A stretch of DNA of 64,000 bases from Homarus americanus (GCF_018991925.1 NW_024735503.1:2842768-2906767); one strand, 5' to 3'; shown: positions 39,494 through 53,619, counted from the stretch's first letter. The notes: generated from the sequence alone by a model not told the origin. A program made the numbers and translations.

Positions 39494-40302
39494 ACTTTAA
39501 GAGATGGTCATTCTCACCTGCAGTTCTCAGTTGTAAAAAATAAAACACTAAAATACCTAATTGGTGTCGCTCTTTCATGATAATTAACAACAAAATTATC
39601 GCCAAAACAGTATTCAATTTATATCATCTCACTGGTGCAAAATCCTTCTAATATGGCAGAGACACGCATACTTAGTTTGGTATGGATGATGAAGTCAAAT
39701 CTAGCAGAAGAATATATTTGCTGATCACAACTACGCATATAAGAATCGACTGATATATTGATTTTAAATAACGGAATTAAGAAAAAACTCGACAGAAACT
39801 TTTTTTTTTTATTTCTCAGTTAAAGTGACATTGAATGAGAAACTCTTTTCCGTGTTAAAACGGAGACATTATTTTATGTTTCAGAAGTAAAATCAACAGA
39901 GAAAAATTCTTAATGAATCAGAAAAAAATAGGTGGAAGAAACTTGTTTAGCTATGAATAAGAAAATAATTCAAAAGATAAAAATAGTTCAAATTTGCACA
40001 GTTATTACCCCCCCCCCCCGGCCCCTTCCCTCACACCAAGGCTCAGCATAAAGGTGTCAACAGCGCCCAGGCTTCTTAAGTTGATGGTGCTAAAGGAGGC
40101 GACAACTGAAGCCCCAAAATCTTGACGCAGATGGTGGTAGTGGTGATAGTAGTGGTGACGGTAGTAGTAGTAGTAGGTGGTCGGGGGTACTGATGATGCG
40201 AGACTTGAGTCAGGTTGTGGTAGTGTGGGTGGTAGTGGTACAAGAAATAGGTAATATTATAGTAGTAGTAGTAGTAGTAGTAGTTTGTTCTCCTGGACAT
40301 GA

Positions 40303-40357
<55 letters not shown>

Positions 40358-41456
40358 CCCCTCTCCCTAAGAGCATCCTCTGAGCCCTCTCACCTGAAAC
40401 TACGACTACCTACTCAGGAGACGGGACAGGTAGATGGCTTCATTACCTGAGAGTGAAATGAGGACTCGTGATCCCTGAGTCTTAGCTTAGTCACATTACC
40501 TGAAGGAGGTTGATAGGTGTGGTGAATACAGGAGTAAACAGAACGAGAGGAAAAGATGGATGAAGAAGAGATGGGAGAAATGAGATAACCGATGGAAGAA
40601 AGGTAGCAGCTTAAATAAATATAAAAAGGAGAGAAGATTAGAAGCATAAAAAGAAAACCAATAAAGAACACAAGTAAAGAACAATAAAAAATATATACAA
40701 ACTAAGACACAATTAACATGTAAACACACTTAATGAAACAACAATACAAACCGGTTTTATTTTCACCTCCAACACCGCCATCAAAGAAAGCCTACAATAC
40801 CATCCCAATCTCTGCCAGGAACTAATACATACATCACACCCTCTAATGGTACACGCTCCTCTCCTCTCCCTCCTCCCCATCCGAAAAAAACAAAACATTT
40901 CTGGTTACAATGATACAAAATGTAAATCACGTGGATATAATGCGTACTGAGGAATAATGTAATGTGATATTTTGTATTCAAAACATTCTAGGTCCGAAAT
41001 GCCTTTGAATGTGAATATTTTAGAGCGGAATCATCAGAGAACTGTTCAGATATTCACACGCTTCAACAATGACCCCCCCCCCACCCCCCACACACACACA
41101 CTCCCTCAGATCACACACACAAATGAAGCACTTCAAAAGACTCGATGCTTCAAAAGCACTGTGAAGCCAGAGGTGAGCAGTTGGTGAGTTGGGTGGGGGG
41201 AGAGTTTTCATTTTTGTATGGACTCGTTCAAAGCACCAGTCAACGAAGACGGTGGCGGTGAGGTGGGGAAAAAAAGAGATTCGATTTTAAGGTGTAGGTG
41301 GCGGGGAGGGTGGGGGGAAGATTTATTACAGGGTTATAAAGGAGATTTCTTTGTCTTTCGGTCTTTGTGTCTGTCTGCATGTCTCAATGTCTCTCAGTCT
41401 GACTCTCTGCCCCCTTCTCTCTCCTTCTCTCTTCTTCTCCATTCCAGCTCACACTA
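39491..41456. other. non-coding with AGT and CT microsatellites
   Basis: AGT-type runs at 40136-40175 and 40260-40284 and CT at 40304-40354. No gene recognised. Confidence 0.6.
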
Positions 41457-41471
41457 TACATATATATATAT

Positions 41472-41560
<89 letters not shown>
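41457..41560. repeat. (TA)n microsatellite
   Basis: A TA run with a TTATTA interruption near its left end. Confidence 0.97.
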
Positions 41561-41563
<3 letters not shown>

Positions 41564-41788
41564 TTCATGCCATCTCTTACACACATCATCATAGCTCGTG
41601 TGTGAATAATACACACACGGGCGTCACTCGCTGGTCTGGTAAAGTTGACGGGTGGAATAAATAAAAAAATATACTGTACATTACATCAGAGAGCCCAGGA
41701 AATGAATGATGCTCTCGGCTATACTGTCTGACGGCAGATCTAATTTAGATTAACCTCCAGGTGTACACAGGCTGATGGGGGTGATAAG

Positions 41789-42249
<461 letters not shown>

Positions 42250-42459
42250 ACATCAACCATAACCACTAGAGGAACATTACAACCACGACCACTGGATGAA
42301 CACTACGACCACGACGACCACAACCACCAAAAGGGAGGGGAGGAGAGGGGAGGGGTCCACCACCACCATCACCTAAATCTACGAGGCCCGGGAGGGGAAA
42401 AATGTTGGTGGCTCGATTATTCGTTTTCAATACAGGAGCTTCACCATAAAGTTCACACA

Positions 42460-42880
42460 CATGGCGTCACCCAAACCTCCTCCCCCCCTCCTCACCTTCA
42501 CCCCACCCGACCCTCCTCCCCCAGCCGTCCCTCCCCCACCCGACTGTCCTCCCGCATCCTCACCTTCACCCCACCCAGCCTTCCCTCCCCCACTTTCACC
42601 CCACTCGATCGTCCTTCCCAATCCTCACCTTCACCCCACCCGAACTGTCCCTCCCACCTTCACCCCACCCCACCCCTACCGTCCTCCCCCTACCTTCACC
42701 CCACTGACTGTCTCTTCCCCATCCTCACCCAATAGTCCTCCCAACCCCCACCTTCATTTCCCCCAACCATATCGCCCCACCCTACCTTCACCCCACCCAG
42801 CCGTCTCTCCCCTCTCCACCTTCACCCCAATCCACCGTCCCCTCCCCACCTTCACCCCATACCATCGACACCATTATAGA
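42460..42880. repeat. C-rich minisatellite (CACCTTCACCCCACC)
   Basis: Degenerate units CACCTTCACCCCACC plus a variable CCGTCCTCCC part, about 28-40 bp apart. The Pro-rich frame here (42461-42919) is a repeat translation with no domain. Confidence 0.85.
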
Positions 42881-43127
42881 GAACCCAGCTCGACCCACCC
42901 GAATAGAAATCGCCAATAATGTGCCTCTCACGGAATCTGTATTACACTTGAGGAAAAATATTGACAGCTTCTGACCTCCTGGGCTTTTAAGAGGGAGGAA
43001 AAAGTGGAGTGTTTTCATTTTTTTTTTCGTTTTTGGAGGAAGACGAGGAGGAGGGGAGGGGGGGTGAGTAGGTTGGGTACATGCTGAATGGGGCGTCGGT
43101 GTGCAAGTGGTGGTTGACGGTGGGTGA

Positions 43128-43130
<3 letters not shown>

Positions 43131-43175
<45 letters not shown>

Positions 43176-43383
43176 ATGCAAGTGATTGGGTAAATTTGTG
43201 TGCTTTTGGTTAAGTGGAGGAAAGTGGCCTAAGTGTCTGTTATTGGTCCATGGGAAACTTAGGTCTTCTGCTGCTGGTAGGTATCATGTAACCCATAACT
43301 TCGACGGAAACCTGCAGCGGTGTGTAGGAGTGGGAGGAGAGAATGGTGAAGATGGTGCGGTATCTTCTTAGTAAAGTGTGTGG

Positions 43384-43422
<39 letters not shown>

Positions 43423-43435
43423 TGTGTGTGTGTGT
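43131..43435. repeat. (AGT)n and (GT)n microsatellites
   Basis: AGT at 43131-43174 and GT at 43382-43435, separated by about 200 bp of unique sequence. Confidence 0.95.
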
Positions 43436-43806
43436 CGAAAGCAGTGTCGAAAGTAGTGTCATAAATAGTATCATAAGTCGTATCGTAAGTACACAGTGTC
43501 GTAATTATGTCGTAAGTAATGCATCATCTATTCACCAGTTATCAGTACAATTATTAGCCCCTAACTCACCCTTAATCCCTAAACAGAGACGGTGTATTCA
43601 TATCATCACTCCGAACAGTTTGTCTTGTTGATCCAATAATTTATAATACCTAAGTCAACGACCACCTTCACCCAAAGCCTTTTTATTAATGTCGTTTTAC
43701 TTAATGTTGAACGTAAGTGACCGTAACATCACATATACACCTGAAGATTTGGCACCCCAGTCATATTTCACCTGATGATAAAAAACTCTAACTCTACCTG
43801 GAAGGG

Positions 43807-43915
43807 TTTGGTTAGGTTAGGTTAGGATTGTGCTAGGTTAGGTTGGGTTGGGTTAAATTGGGTTAGGTTAAGTTGAATTAGATTAGATTAGGTTAAGTTA
43901 CGTTAGGGTTAGGGT
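43807..43915 (+). repeat. degenerate interstitial (TTAGG)n
   Basis: Runs of GGTTA mixed with GGTTG, AATTG, AGTTA and GATTA variants over about 110 bp. More decayed than the tract at 28697. Confidence 0.85.
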
Positions 43916-46900
43916 GATTAATCTTAAGGTGAAGAGACAAAATAATCCAGGGTGCCTAATCTTCACGTGATCCCATAACTCCGACACAATCAATACATGT
44001 ATATAACTTAAACAATTCCAGAAAAGACTAAATGCAACTGGGTTTTCAGTGTGTTGCCGACTTGGGTTTTTTTTCTCTCTCTCTCTCTCTTTGCCGAGCG
44101 CCATTTAAACTTTTCAACGCTTGCTGATCGCCATTCTAGAAGTTTTCAAAAGCTGTGGCTGCCGCTATCCCGAGTTTCCGTAAGTCATGGATATTGTCGC
44201 TTATATATACGTCTTCTCTACCCAACCTCCTGAAGCGCCCCTCTCTCTCTCTCTCTCTGTCCTCTTGTCTCTGTGAGTTTTGAGTCAGGTGTTATCGTTG
44301 AGTCAGCTGCTGTTATCGTTCAGTCAGCTGTTGTTATCACTGAATCATCTGTTATCACCACTGAATAATTTTAACTCATATTTATTCTCCAAATCAGGAT
44401 ATGGACCCACTTGGCCTAAATCATCTTTATCCACCACTCTATCCCGACCCGTAAATCCACCCACCCACCCACCCACCCACCCACCCTCACCCACCTAACA
44501 GACCCACATGACGCGATGATAAACAAAATCAAGAGTGAATTCAGATGTTAAAAATAATTCGTAAATATTTTTTTTTCTTATAACTGAGGATAAATAAAAC
44601 GAGTCCTACTGTAATTTTGACGCTATATTTGTCCTCATCGTCCCGTCGTTGGTTAGTGTAATACAACTCCTCTAAAGAAACTAATAACCGTGAAGGCATC
44701 TTAACTAAGGTAATGTATTAGTTCAACTTCGGAACCATCTTGGAGGGGGGAGGGAGGGGGAGGGGGGGTACTAGTATATAATCGAAAATCCGAAACCCAG
44801 ACACCGAGGTTATATTCCAGACAGTGTGTGCCAGCGAGCCAGTAACGTTCCTCACATAATCCCTCGCCGCGTCACCTGTATAATCAATGATAGGTGCAAA
44901 TCTCTAGCTAAACCTATCTGTCTGCGGATGAATATTCCGCTGGTATGGAAGGTGAGAACAACCAACTTCAACACGAAAGGTTGAGGGCATGGCCTTTGAT
45001 ACTGTTCCAGCGTGTTATAGCTGACCATTTTAGCTTCCTGTTCCAGCTGGGTGTTACCTCCCATTCTATCTGATTTTCAACTGCCTGAAGGCATCTGGAT
45101 ATTGTCACGGTTTTGGTACGTTAGTAATTCATTCTGTCTTTTCCTATTCCACATGGCTGCTCAGCTGCCCGTCTCAGAGGCCAAAACTTCTACGAGTGAA
45201 ATCAGCAAATGGCAGACCAAACGTCTCTGTGCCTGAGGGCTTCTGTACAAAGAGTTCTAGGTCTGAAAACTATGAAACTGAAATCTCTTGGCCAAAGCCC
45301 CCAGAGCTGAAATCTCCCAAGTTACAAAGACTTTAAATTGACCGTTCCTCACTTATTAGTCTCCCCTATACAGTCTCTCCAGTCACTCATGAACACTCAA
45401 ACTTATTTAGATTTCAGATATTAAATTCGGAGACCAAACAATAAGTACATATCAAGGTATTCATCACAGGTACAGTAATCCACAGGAGGTAAGATTAACG
45501 TGAATCTAGTCTTGCTGTTGGATCACTTTCAGTGTGTCAGTGTACCGCCGGCTGTGTCTTACCGACCACCTTCACCACCCACAGATAATAACTTACACTA
45601 TAGAACATCTTTACAGAGAAGCAACAACGCCACCAACAGTACAGCACAAAGACACGCACGAGGGAATCAACCAAAACTAATTCATTATAACTCAACGGGA
45701 ATAATATAATGAAAAGCTAAGTCATATAAACATGATGTAGCAACGAGAAGCACAACAAACTACAACAACAATACATTATCGTAAATAAAGGAAATAACAT
45801 GGAAATTAATTAAACGTAAAACAAATAACTCCTGCACACACAAAAAATGCTGTTCGTACATACACTTACACTAACAAATACACTCAACATAGTATTGACT
45901 GGGAGAGCAAGCAAAAAAATAGAAAGCACACGATCAAAACAAAACAGAACTTTTTTTTTTAAGAACAGAACAATAAAACGAGGGAAAATAGCAGCAAATA
46001 AATGGAGCAGGAATAGTAGTGAAATCCCCCTCCCTCATCCCCCCCCCGCCAATAGTAAAGAGTCGCCGGCGCTCTCGGCACCATTGTCGGATTTCAACAT
46101 CAAAGATAGGACGAGCTTTTCCCCTAAATTCTCAATCCTTTAATTTGAACGAAACTACTGCAACACGATTGTTCAGAGAAGGCCCGAGGTATTTCACAAA
46201 GTAACATTAAAAGAAGAAAAAAATATATGTATACCTGTATATAATATAAATATTATATGCAAATACGCTGGATAAAATAATGATAAGTAAAAGGTATATA
46301 ATACTATGGAGAAACAAAGTATACAGAAAAATATTAACTTTACATTTCAAATAACCTTCAAAGGGAAGCTCTGACTCTCCTGTTGTGGACCTCTGATTCT
46401 CGGGGTGAGTCTTCCCATGCACTGGTCTAAACAAGTGTAATTCATCAAAAACTAACATTCTTCAGTAAAATATAAAACATCTAATACTCAAGACGAAACA
46501 TCGAGCACGACCCGTCCTCCACCACCACGCCCTTCACTGACCTTATATCCCTCCTGCGACCCCCTCCTACCCACATCGGTTTGAACCCACACTGCCGCCT
46601 CCCTAAGGTCGAGCTGGATCCCATTTTGCATCATCACCCAATGAGGTAGTCTGCCTATGAGTGAATCGGTTTCCTATTTGGAATGGCGTCGAGCTGCCTC
46701 CAGTAAATTTCCCTCCCCATGGTTGATTTCGTTTCCATTTTGGCCAAGTCCTCTCCATTCCTCTCTCCCTCTTCCAGCAGGTTATCCTCCCGAGGGTTAA
46801 GTTGGTTCGTCTTGTACAGTAACCTCAAGGTGGTAAGGGTGTGTTGGTTCCACCTTTGTTTCACCCCCTAAGCAGTAATAGGTCCTCCCTCGCCCTGACC

Positions 46901-47276
46901 CACTTTTTGTCCTTCGCTCCACCTGTCTATCAGTGATCTTCCCCGTCCCTTAACAGATTCCATCGTCATCCATAACACCCACGACCATCCTTTGTCTCCC
47001 AAGGTCACTTCTACAATGAATATGTTTTCAAACTATTTCATTCTTTTGTTTTGTTTCATAAAGTTTCAAATTAATAACAAGAGCAATGCCTCGCCCCCAC
47101 CTGTTTCCCACCCACACCCTCTACCAAAAGGTGTACCCCTACCCCTCACCCTTCACCCCAACCACATAGTGTACTCTCCTCCTCCAACCTACCACCTCCT
47201 TCACCTTCCTCCCAGCTCTCTACACTTCACGCGATTAAACCAACTGAACGAAAACAAATAAAAAAATATATATAAA

Positions 47277-47280
<4 letters not shown>
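43916..47280. other. non-coding stretch without recognised genes
   Basis: Contains a (CACC)n run near 44457-44487 and several 60-100 codon frames with no family resemblance. No transposon ends were recognised. Confidence 0.45.

Positions 47281-47284
<4 letters not shown>

Positions 47285-47366
<82 letters not shown>
47285..47366. repeat. (TA)n microsatellite
   Basis: A pure TA run after a short CA run. Confidence 0.97.
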
Positions 47367-47369
<3 letters not shown>

Positions 47370-47559
47370 ATATGATAAAATGATGAATTCATTTGCAATT
47401 ATTATATTCCTGATCTGGTAATGTTCCCTCGGGAGCCTCCAGTATCCCCGCCACAACACAATACAAAATGTGGAATTTTTTTTGTAAGTCCCGTCCTGTT
47501 CGGCAACAAAAACCCAGCTGCATTAGAGAAACAAAATTTTTGAAAAAGTTGTTGGGGTT

Positions 47560-47775
47560 TAATGGGCGGAGGGGGGGGTGTTTGGAGGAGGGTTTGTGGG
47601 TGGGAGGGGAGGGGAGGATGTGTGAGGGAAGGGAAGGTGGGGAGGTGGAGGGTGTGTGGGGTGGGTGGGGAGGGGGAGGGTGTGTGGGGGGAGGGGGAGG
47701 TGTGGGAGGAGAGGGGAGAGCATGTGTGTGTGGGGGAAGGGTGTGTGGGGTAATGGGGGAAGGGGGTGCCGTGGG
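47560..47775. repeat. G-rich low-complexity tract (GGTGTGTGGG type)
   Basis: GTGTGTGGGG and GGGAGGGGAGG motifs; one strand is almost free of C. Confidence 0.85.
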
Positions 47776-47882
47776 GTGAGCGTCTCCCGGGACGAGTCAT
47801 GGAAACCCAGATGAAGTTTATCTTGTCAGAGTGTGAAGTGTTCCATCAAGGGGAGAGGAAACGTTACTGGCGGTAAATGAGT

Positions 47883-47883
<1 letters not shown>

Positions 47884-47962
<79 letters not shown>

Positions 47963-48013
47963 TATATAGATAGATGGACATGTGTAGGAGACCTCAGTGG
48001 TTAGTGACGGTAG

Positions 48014-48048
<35 letters not shown>
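47884..48048. repeat. (CA)n and (GT)n microsatellites
   Basis: CA at 47884-47959 and GT at 48015-48048. Confidence 0.97.
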
Positions 48049-48049
<1 letters not shown>

Positions 48050-48620
48050 AATACATCACGTCACACCTTACAGGCTTCACACACACACACACACACTAGT
48101 TCCACCATCGTCTTCCTGCCTTCATACCTTAATGGATGTGATTAAAAATATCATTAAGCAGATGCCACTCTCTTATCACATCAGCGACCAGCCTCCACCT
48201 TACACCCCTCCACACCAGCTACGTCATTTATTCTCTCGCTGTCTTCCACCGCCTCCATTATCACAGTAATTCAAAAACTTATTGTTGAGAAGATAATGTA
48301 TGCAGGCAAGCATTTCAATTACGCCTTTATGAAAAGAATATTAAAAAATGTTGAATTCGTAGACAAAGAAATCTCTTACGTGGCCACGACCTATAATTCC
48401 CCGCTTGTTTTTTATTCTACTTATTTCTTATGACAGGATGGCTCAGGCGTTTCTACCAACACCATAGAAATAAAACCAACCAAATTAAATGATGGAGAAA
48501 ATACGAACTATCGAAATTGGTTTAGATCCTGTTAAGTTACATTCACATACCCAAACTATATACTAAATGTCTACTCGTTGAAAGCATCATGTTGGTAGGA
48601 CGGACACAAGGGGTCTTATA

Positions 48621-48705
48621 TACCAGGTAGACAAACACGGTAGACATGTTATTCTACCTTACCGTGTCTTTGTATTGATGTTCTTGGTATTTATTCTACC
48701 TGGTG
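48621..48705. repeat. short inverted repeat (possible MITE remnant)
   Basis: ACCAGGTAGA near 48625 pairs with TCTACCTGGT near 48696. Just inside, ACACGGTA pairs with TACCGTGT. Together they form an interrupted hairpin of about 80 bp. Confidence 0.6.
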
Positions 48706-48929
48706 GTTTTTTCTTTTTTTTTACGTGAATGTGAATGGTTTTCTCTGTGATAATTTGGTTAAGGTACCCGGAGGCCGTGTCCAGTCTTTTGCGCCACACC
48801 AACCAGAAACTACAAAGCACCGCCGCTGTTGTGTTGGTGAAGACACAGAGCCGGTGAGCCGTATGACCGACACAACCCCTCCCCCTCCTCCACCCCTACC
48901 CTTGTTGTCGCACCCTCCCCCTCCCGTCT

Positions 48930-49140
48930 CTTAGTCTGGCACTCCCCCTTTCTTGCTGTGACACCCTCCCCCTCTCTTGCTGTGGCACCCTCCCCATCCC
49001 TATCTTAGTGTGGCACTCCCCCTTTCTTGCTGTGGCACCCTCCTCCTCTTTGCTGTGGCACCCTCCCCATCGCCCTTGTTGCGGCACTCCCCCTCCCGTC
49101 TCTTGCTGTGGCACCCCTCCCCACCCTTGTTGAGGCACCG
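48930..49140. repeat. C/T-rich minisatellite (CTTGCTGTGGCACCCTCCCC)
   Basis: About eight degenerate copies of CTTGCTGTGGCACCCTCCCC at about 22-27 bp intervals. Confidence 0.88.
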
Positions 49141-49520
49141 CACTCGGCAACCCCAAAGGACTATTTCATGGTTGGGGGGAAAAACGTAGAAAATGCACAA
49201 TGTTTGAGTCTTAACTACAAGGTTTTAATTTGAAACGGGACAAAAAGAGTAGCCCCGGTAGCGATAAAGGGTGCAGGTATAGTAGGTCTTTCAACTAAAC
49301 ATTTTCTAGCTGGGCCTCACCTCAACGACCGACTGTTCCCTAACTAATTCTCTGTCAGCTTCCCAACCAATATTTTTGTTTTTTTAGCAGAACAATTTAG
49401 AGTGGGCGAACGTATAAAAGCTTCCCTGGCTTGTTAATTAATATTCCCAACAAGACCCAACTCTGGTATAAAATGTGGATGTGAGTTTAAAACAAGGAGA
49501 AAAATTGTACCCCTTCAGGA

Positions 49521-49660
<140 letters not shown>

Positions 49661-49726
49661 TGGATGCCGAATCTGAGTACACCATAACCTATCATTATCA
49701 TCCTCTGTGTATCTGATCATTTTTAG

Positions 49727-50621
49727 CAGGGCTGTGGAGTCGGAGTCGGAGTCGGAGTCGAGGAGTCGGAGGAAATTTCGGCTTGTGGAGTCGGAGTCGG
49801 TAAAATTGTCCAGACTCCGACTCCGACTCCGACTGAAGCTATTCTGTTCCTAAGAACAAATATATGAACTCAGGCATATTCATTGCAGTGATTCCACTGA
49901 TCCCACTAATTTTCTTAAATTATTAAAAGAATTTATTTCCATTTTATAAGCATTATTATGAATTTATTGTAGCAGGCACAGTATAGCACTATAATTTTGG
50001 ACGATAGTCTCTAATTTACCATTTGAAATTTTGAATTATATCAAATTTTGTTTCGTTGTAAACTGCACAGAGGCTCTCAGCTACAAAACAATTAGCTACA
50101 ACCTGTTTTTGGTGAGATTAAGGCAAATTTAATTTAATAACTTAATCATGTAAAGTTTATCCATTTTCCTTAATAAGGTATTCATTTCTTTAATGTACAT
50201 AAATATATAACTTTACTTTAAAAGGAATTGTAGGATCATCATTTAGATCCACATCAGATTATGAGCTTAAACAAAATTCATATGCTGAGATCGAACTTTT
50301 AGATATACATGTAAATGGTGTTTTCTAGTTAATATCTTGAATTCTTAATAAATTTATTTTTCTTTTGATTGAAACTTTGAAAGTCAAGCCTATCATCTTT
50401 TTGTAGTTCTTAAATATCGTCCAGATCATTAATAAAGCTGTAGCAGTATAGCCACGGTGTTTTACTTTTTACCTACGCAGGTTACAACATACAAATTACA
50501 ATTAGGATGGTAGAAATAGTTGTTACAAATAGGCCAAGGAGTCGGAGTCGGAGTCGGAGTCGGAAGCATAAAAATTTGAAGAGTCGGAGTCGAAGGTTTT
50601 GTCTTCGACTCCACAGCCCTG
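49727..50621. mobile_element. non-autonomous DNA transposon, hAT-like
   Basis: Perfect 16-bp terminal inverted repeats: CAGGGCTGTGGAGTCG at 49727-49742 and its complement at 50606-50621. Next to each end lie GAGTCG hexamer repeats (49740-49765, 49785-49801 and 50538-50592), and on the left an inverted set (ACTCCGACTCCGACTCCG). The interior is AT-rich with no transposase. CAGGG ends fit hAT elements. The 8-bp flanks (ATTTTTAG and ATGGCAGC) do not match, so no target duplication is visible. The right end abuts the 55-bp satellite directly. Confidence 0.8.
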
Positions 50622-51400
50622 ATGGCAGCAGTGGGGCGAAAACAAAAAATGGCAACAATTGCCTTATATGTGACTAATGGCAGCAGTGGGGCGAAAACAA
50701 AAAATGGCAACAGTTGCCTTATATGCGATTAACGGCAGCAGAGGGACGAAAACAAAAAATGGCAACAATTGCCTTACATGTGATTAATGGCAGCAGAGGG
50801 GAGAAAACAAAAAATGGCAACAATTGCGTTATATGTGATTAATGGCAGCAGTGGGGCGAAAACAAAAAATGGCAACAGTTGCCTTATATGCGATTAACGG
50901 CAGCAGAGGGACGAAAACAAAAAATGGCAACAATTGCCTTATATGTGATTAATGGCAGCAGTGGGGCGAAAACAAAAAATGGCAATAATTGCAATGTATG
51001 TGATTAATGGCAGCAGAGGAGCGAAAACAAAAAAAGGCAATTGCCTTATATGTGATAAATGGCAGCACATGGATGAAAATAAAAAAATGGCAACAATGCG
51101 TTATATGTGATTAATGTCAGCAGAGGGACGAAAACAAAAAATGGCAACAATTGCCTTATATGTGATTAATGGCAGCAGTGGGGCGAAAACAATAAATGGG
51201 TGTTAAATTGCCTTGGCGGCGTGAATAATGGCAGGGGCGAAACAAAAAAAGGCAACAATTGACTCCTGGCGGCGTAACAATGGCAGCAGTGGGACGAAAA
51301 CAAAAAATGGCAACAATTGCCTTATATGTGATTAATGGCAGCAGTGGGGCGAAAACAAAAAATGGCAACAATTGCCTTATATGTGAATAATGGCTGCAGT
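50622..51400. repeat. 55-bp satellite array running into an assembly gap
   Basis: About 14 copies of a 55-bp unit containing GGCAGCAGTGGGGCGAAAAC and ATGGCAACAATTGCC start at 50622, 50677, 50732 and so on. Most units keep a small inverted repeat GGCAA-N3-TTGCC. Copies 51190-51285 are rearranged. The array is truncated by N at 51401 and does not resume after the gap. Confidence 0.95.
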
Positions 51401-51500
51401 NNNNNNNNNNNNNNNNNNNNNNNNNNNNNNNNNNNNNNNNNNNNNNNNNNNNNNNNNNNNNNNNNNNNNNNNNNNNNNNNNNNNNNNNNNNNNNNNNNNN
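51401..51500. other. assembly gap (100 N)
   Basis: Exactly 100 N, placed inside the satellite array; probably a collapsed or unresolved tandem repeat. Confidence 0.99.
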
Positions 51501-52730
51501 CTGTCAGCATCTACCCACACACACACTCACACACCCCACTCGCCTCTATCCGATGGCAACTAAACTCATTCCCACAACATCCCAAAAGTCTCGTCATCAT
51601 CTGTTCCATCTTGACGACGAAAACAAGTCAAAAGAGTGGTGTATAGTGGAGGAGTTTCCTTATAGCGAGGCCTGCACTACACCTGAATTGAAAATACTCG
51701 TTATCATGAGGATCTCTCCAGGTGACAGCTTCCCGGACGCCGGCCATATATCATTTTACCAACATGTATGTTACTGATGCCGAATTTCAAGAGTGGGTTG
51801 ACAGCCTTCCTGCATCCTAAGTAGGAGGGAGAGAGACAGAGGGGGTGGGGAGACCTACCTGGTGGGGCGGTGGGGGTAGGACTGTTAGAAGAGGCAGAAG
51901 ATTAAGGAGCTGTGAGGAGAGGAGTAATAGTCAATAAAGGAGGCTGGAGGTAGTGGTATCGGTTGGAGGAGAAGGAAAGAGTGAGGACAGTGTTGTGGAA
52001 ACGATAAGAAGGGGAATAGTTGTGATTGAAGGAGATAATGAAGTGAGAGGAAAAGGTAGAGTTGTAGAGGGAGAGGAGACACGTGAAGGGAAGGGGAGGA
52101 GAAGGATAAAATGTATGGAGGAGTGTGGAAGCTGCTACACCTACATCAGCATCCATCATCTACACTACATTGAGACAGCCCGTGTTGCTTCCCATCCTTC
52201 CTCCCTCTCTCCCTCCTTCCCTCCCTCCTCACACTCTTGTCTATACACCAAACCCCTTGTTATAACACTACAATAGAAGGACTCGTGTCATGAGGGCCCT
52301 CCAAACCTCCCCGAATCAAAACTTCGAAAAAGATGTAACTGAAGAATCCATAATTTATATGCCCCCCTCCCCCCTCCCCAGTCCCACCCCTCACCTGCCA
52401 TCAACTACCACCTGTCTCTCGATACTAGTTCCTTCTGTTGCCATTGTCTTCCACTCACTCCAACTATTATCTCCGTTTCTTGATTCGAATTGTGCCACCT
52501 GTCGTTAGCATCTGTCATCTTAACAGTAAACCACCTATAGACTTTAACCATCGCCCGTGTCGGTATATTACATGTGACTGCCCTTCAAACATCGCCAGTG
52601 TTTCCACCTAGAGAGATCAACCTCCTCGACCTCCACTCTCTGCCGTTCACCTGAGCTACACGAGGTCCACTCTCACCCCTCCATAATGGTCGACTGTAGG
52701 AAAATCTGGTGTGTCTAGTAACGTAAACCT
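51501..52730. other. no recognised feature
   Basis: Mixed unique sequence with a G/A-rich part near 51820-52110. No gene recognised. Confidence 0.45.
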
Positions 52731-53440
52731 CTCTCTCTCTCTCGTCTTGTCTTCTCCTACGTAACCCTCTCGCTCCTTCCTTCCCCTTTCTCTTTTTCTT
52801 CCATTCCCTCTCTCAAGTTATCAAACCTCCCAGAACGTCTTCCCTTTCAGCCACTCCCTTTCTCTTCCCTCCTACTTCTCCCCCTCCTTCTCCTCCTCCT
52901 CCCTCTTCCTTCTCCCCTCTCCTCTTTCCCTCTTACTCTTCCCTCCTCCTCTCTCTCCCTTCCTCCTCTCTCTCCCTTCCTCCTCTCTTCCGATCTCTCC
53001 CCCCTCCCCCTTTTCCTCCTGTCCTTCCTCTCCCTCCTCTTATCCCCACTCCGTGTTCCCTTCTGTACCCTCCTCCTCCCATTTCTCTCCTCTCCGCTTC
53101 TTCTCCCTTTCCCTACCATCCTTCTTCCGTCCTCCCTCACGTCACCCTTCCCCTCTCTCTCCTTACGTCACTCCTCCCTCTCTCTACGTCACTCCTCCAC
53201 CTCCGTACGTCACCCCTCCCCTTCCTCCCTACGTCACCCCTCCTCTTCCTCCCTACGCCATCTCTTCTCCCTTCGGCACCGCTCCCCTCCCTTCGCTTCC
53301 CCTCCCCTCCCTACGTCATCCCTCCCACTCCCTCCTCCATCTCACTCCCTACACCATCCCTCCCTCTCCCTACGTCAGCCCTCCCCTCCCTACGTCACCA
53401 CCCCTCCTTCCTACGTCACCCCCCCTACGTCACCCAGGGA
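52731..53440. repeat. pyrimidine-rich tract with CTACGTCACCCCTCC minisatellite
   Basis: C/T-rich low-complexity sequence. From about 53130 to 53430 units of the form CTACGTCACCCCTCC recur at about 15-30 bp. The Pro/Ser/Leu frames on either strand are repeat translations. Confidence 0.85.
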
Positions 53441-53619
53441 GTTACCACAAAAAGATCCGACCCTCGAGCTCTTGTGAGAGTCGTGGGGCTTCGGGTTTTT
53501 TAAACACATAAATCTATCCACCACGATGCCAGTCCGTCTGTCTGACCCTAATACCATTTAGTGTTTAAAACACGACAGGTGCTTCGGAATTTCGCAGCCC
53601 TTGGACTCTTGTGCGGCTT

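Noticed and set aside
53053..53511. Pro/Ser-rich 152-codon frame
   Set aside because: Low-complexity C/T tract with CTACGTCACC repeats, open on both strands.
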